Shown here: piece after piece, positions 14,657-16,516 of the stretch | Layout: each line of letters opens with the position of its first letter | How positions within the stretch are numbered: position 1 is the first letter of the stretch | DNA from: Flavobacteriales bacterium UBA5933 | Lineage (GTDB): Bacteria > Bacteroidota > Bacteroidia > Flavobacteriales > Weeksellaceae | Direction: 5' to 3' | Length of the DNA: 16,516 bases | Assembly (NCBI GenBank): GCA_002430925.1 | Contig: DJDD01000095.1 | Coordinates: forward strand, 1-16,516 | Notes under the pieces: generated by a model | Database searches by the model: none | What the model was told of the DNA's origin: nothing | The model's input: only the letters and a program-made list of their open reading frames with translations | Position numbers and translations under genes: made by a program

Positions 14657-16464
14657 ATGGTGAAATATTTTTTTTATTACTAAGTTTATTAGCTTCTAAT
14701 GCCGCTTTTTCGCAAATTGGAGTTAATACAGAAGAACCAAATACAAATACACTTTTACATGTTTCTGAAAGATTAAAAAGTTCTGATACAGATGCAAATA
14801 ATATAAAAGGTATCATAATTCCAAGATTAACAGAAACTGAAAGAGATAAACTTACATATTCTGATGCTCCGACCAATTCTACATTAAGATTAAACGACAC
14901 AGATAACAGTTTAATGATTTATAATACTACTGAAAATTGCTACAATTTTTGGAATATAGATGAAAAAGAATGGAAAAGTATGTGTGGAAGCGTTGGAAAT
15001 GCTAAATTTACTTTTGATTGTAGTAATGTTGTTTTAAAAGTTGATTATATAAAAGGGGTTGAAACAGATGGAACTGATTATATTTCGATAACAATAGATA
15101 ATATTACAAAAATTGGGAATTATTTCATCACTGCCACTTCTGATACTGATAATGGTTATTCTTTTGTTGGACAAGGAACTTTTACAACTACAGGAACTCA
15201 AGTTATTCGATTATATGCGTAAGGTAAACCTGTTACCGCACAAACTGATAGTTTTACAATTAATTCATCTGGAAGCTCTTCGCAAACTGATTGCCCAATT
15301 TCTGTCACAGTACAACCAGATATAGGTAGTTATGTTTTAAATTGTTCTTCTACTACTGTAAATGGTACATATTTAAAAAATGAAAGTTTAACTTCATCAA
15401 ACACGATTATTTTAAATATTAATGTAAATAAAGTTGGGTCCTATAATATAACTACAGGAACAGTAAATGGAATAAGCTTTTCTGCTTCAGGAACCTTTAC
15501 ATCTACAGGAACACAACAAATTACATTAATAGGTAGTGGAGCTCCTACAACTAATACAGATTTTGATATAACAATCACATCAAATACAACTAATGGAAAT
15601 GCAAACTGTTCTGCTACAATTCCAATAACTTTACCAGCGATGACTGTTGCTATTATAGGAAATGGTGATTATTCGTGGAATAATAGTTATAGAAAAAGTG
15701 TATTTAATTCAAGTTCTTTTGGACCTTCTGGTAAAGTGAAAATTAAAAATTTGAGTATTTTATGGTCTACAACAGATGTAAATATTGCAGCTAATAGTCT
15801 TACGAGTGGTACTCAACCAGATATAGTATTATATTATGCCTATGGAGCTGCGCCTAATTCATCAATATCAACTGCTTTAGCTAATTATATTAATAAAGGA
15901 GGTGTTGTAATATATGGAACTGCTGATAATACCGCTTCTGATGCTAATATTTTATTACAAGGAATTTATGGGACAACTAATCCTCCTGTTGCATATAATA
16001 GAGGAACTTCAAGTAATGTAAACGATTATCAAATAAATAATCTTCCTGATAACTCTATTATTAATGGACCATTTGGTAATCTTTCTTCAAAGTATTGGGG
16101 AGAAGATAACTCAGGAAGTGTATTTGTACAAAATTTACCTAGTTCGGCTTTACAAATAGCTTCTGCAAATAATCCTTATAGTAATCAAAGTATAAGTCCT
16201 GATGATTCTATTATTTGGTATGATGAATCACATAATTTTGTTTACGTTGGTGATTCTGTAGCTGCAGCTTGGGATACTACTACATCTAAAACGGGATGGG
16301 CTGCAATTTTTAATCAATCGACAGGTTTACCTAAATCAAAACTATTTGGATATTGGAATTCCGGTACTGCAGGAACAGTATTTGTATATAATGCTGCCTT
16401 AGATTTAAACTTATTAGCATGGGCTATAAATAGAGCTGCTGTTTCAGGAATTAATGAACATTAA
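14657..16464 (+). pseudogene. Secreted multidomain surface protein, disrupted by a frameshift and an in-frame stop
   Basis: Read from 14650 in frame 1, the DNA encodes one continuous protein of about 600 aa with a single internal stop. Order: a signal peptide ('FFLLLSLLASNAAFSQ'), then 'IGVNTEEPNTNTLLHVSERL...NIKGIIIPRLTETERDKL...MIYNTTENCYNFWNIDEKEWKSMCG', the N-terminal tail-fibre-like module common in Bacteroidota secreted proteins. Next are two similar beta-sandwich-type repeats (about 15001-15320 and 15330-15635, sharing 'GTFTSTGTQ'-type strands), then a C-terminal region from about 15640. That region, with 'DIVLYYAYGAA...ALANYINKGGVVIYG' and final 'VYNAALDLNLLAWAIN', resembles a glutamine-amidotransferase-like flavodoxin fold. 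Lesion 1: the only suitable ATG (14657) is in frame 2 and stops after 8 codons; one extra T in the T8 run at 14668-14675 would join it to the signal peptide. Lesion 2: TAA at 15220-15222 aligns with a Ser in the second repeat. No T9SS sorting domain is seen at the C-terminus. Phase-variable, decayed or sequencing-error explanations are all open. The 3' part from 15640 also forms its own 274-aa frame, but that is probably not an independent gene. Confidence 0.75.
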
Positions 16465-16516
16465 AATATAATTATTATATACTAAAAAGTTAATACATAC
16501 CTGTTGTGCATTTTGA

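Noticed and set aside
14598..14900. Minus-strand open frame of 100 aa opposite the start of the secreted-protein gene
   Set aside because: Its plus-strand complement encodes a recognisable signal peptide and conserved N-terminal module, so it is an antisense shadow.
15113..15325. Plus-strand 70-aa frame in a second frame
   Set aside because: It overlaps the conserved repeat frame, is only Leu/Ile-rich from frame shift of Thr/Ser codons, and resembles nothing.

Overview
The window is about 30% GC, has no recognisable Shine-Dalgarno sequences, carries several TAnnTTTG-type -7 promoter elements, and ends in a secreted protein of the 'IGVNT...P...LLHV...KGIIIPRLT' type. Together these point to a member of the Bacteroidota, most likely Flavobacteriales (Flavobacteriaceae/Weeksellaceae). 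I cannot fix the genus from sequence alone. Most of the window is ordinary chromosomal housekeeping DNA; no tRNA, rRNA, CRISPR array, insertion sequence or phage gene was seen.

Layout. Positions 2-925: the 3' part of an MFS efflux transporter. 998-3685: an AddB-like PD-(D/E)XK nuclease, probably for recombinational repair. 3822-5081: a dicarboxylate/amino-acid:cation symporter, closed by a clear terminator. 5134-5568: a gene-free stretch holding a structured GC-rich repeat (copy 1) and short AT-rich repeats. 5569-6396: an orphan membrane-anchored, Asn/acid-rich protein. It converges on a membrane metallophosphoesterase (7688-6453, minus), and the two share a perfect 16-bp-stem terminator. 7841-9079: a CobW/COG0523 GTPase metallochaperone, divergent from the phosphoesterase and convergent with the cytochrome bd oxidase genes cydA-cydB (11464-9116, minus). 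14329-11566 (minus): a compact gene series GNAT acetyltransferase - small lipoprotein - PlsC-like acyltransferase - plant-type acyl-ACP desaturase. The last two are 9 bp apart and fit a membrane-lipid role: one makes unsaturated acyl chains, the other esterifies acyl chains onto lysophosphatidate. 14330-14656: copy 2 of the structured repeat. 14657-16464: a large secreted multidomain protein gene broken by a frameshift at a T8 tract in the signal peptide and by one in-frame TAA.

The two observations most worth following are these. (1) The two ~105-nt intergenic elements (5180-5283 and 14406-14513) fold into the same three-way-junction shape. Three paired positions differ by compensatory changes and a long arm has been replaced while staying paired, so structure is being maintained; this is a repeat family or structured RNA that I cannot name. 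(2) The broken secreted-protein gene, where the lesion in an 8-T homopolymer could be an on/off switch, though a second lesion (TAA) argues for decay or recoding.
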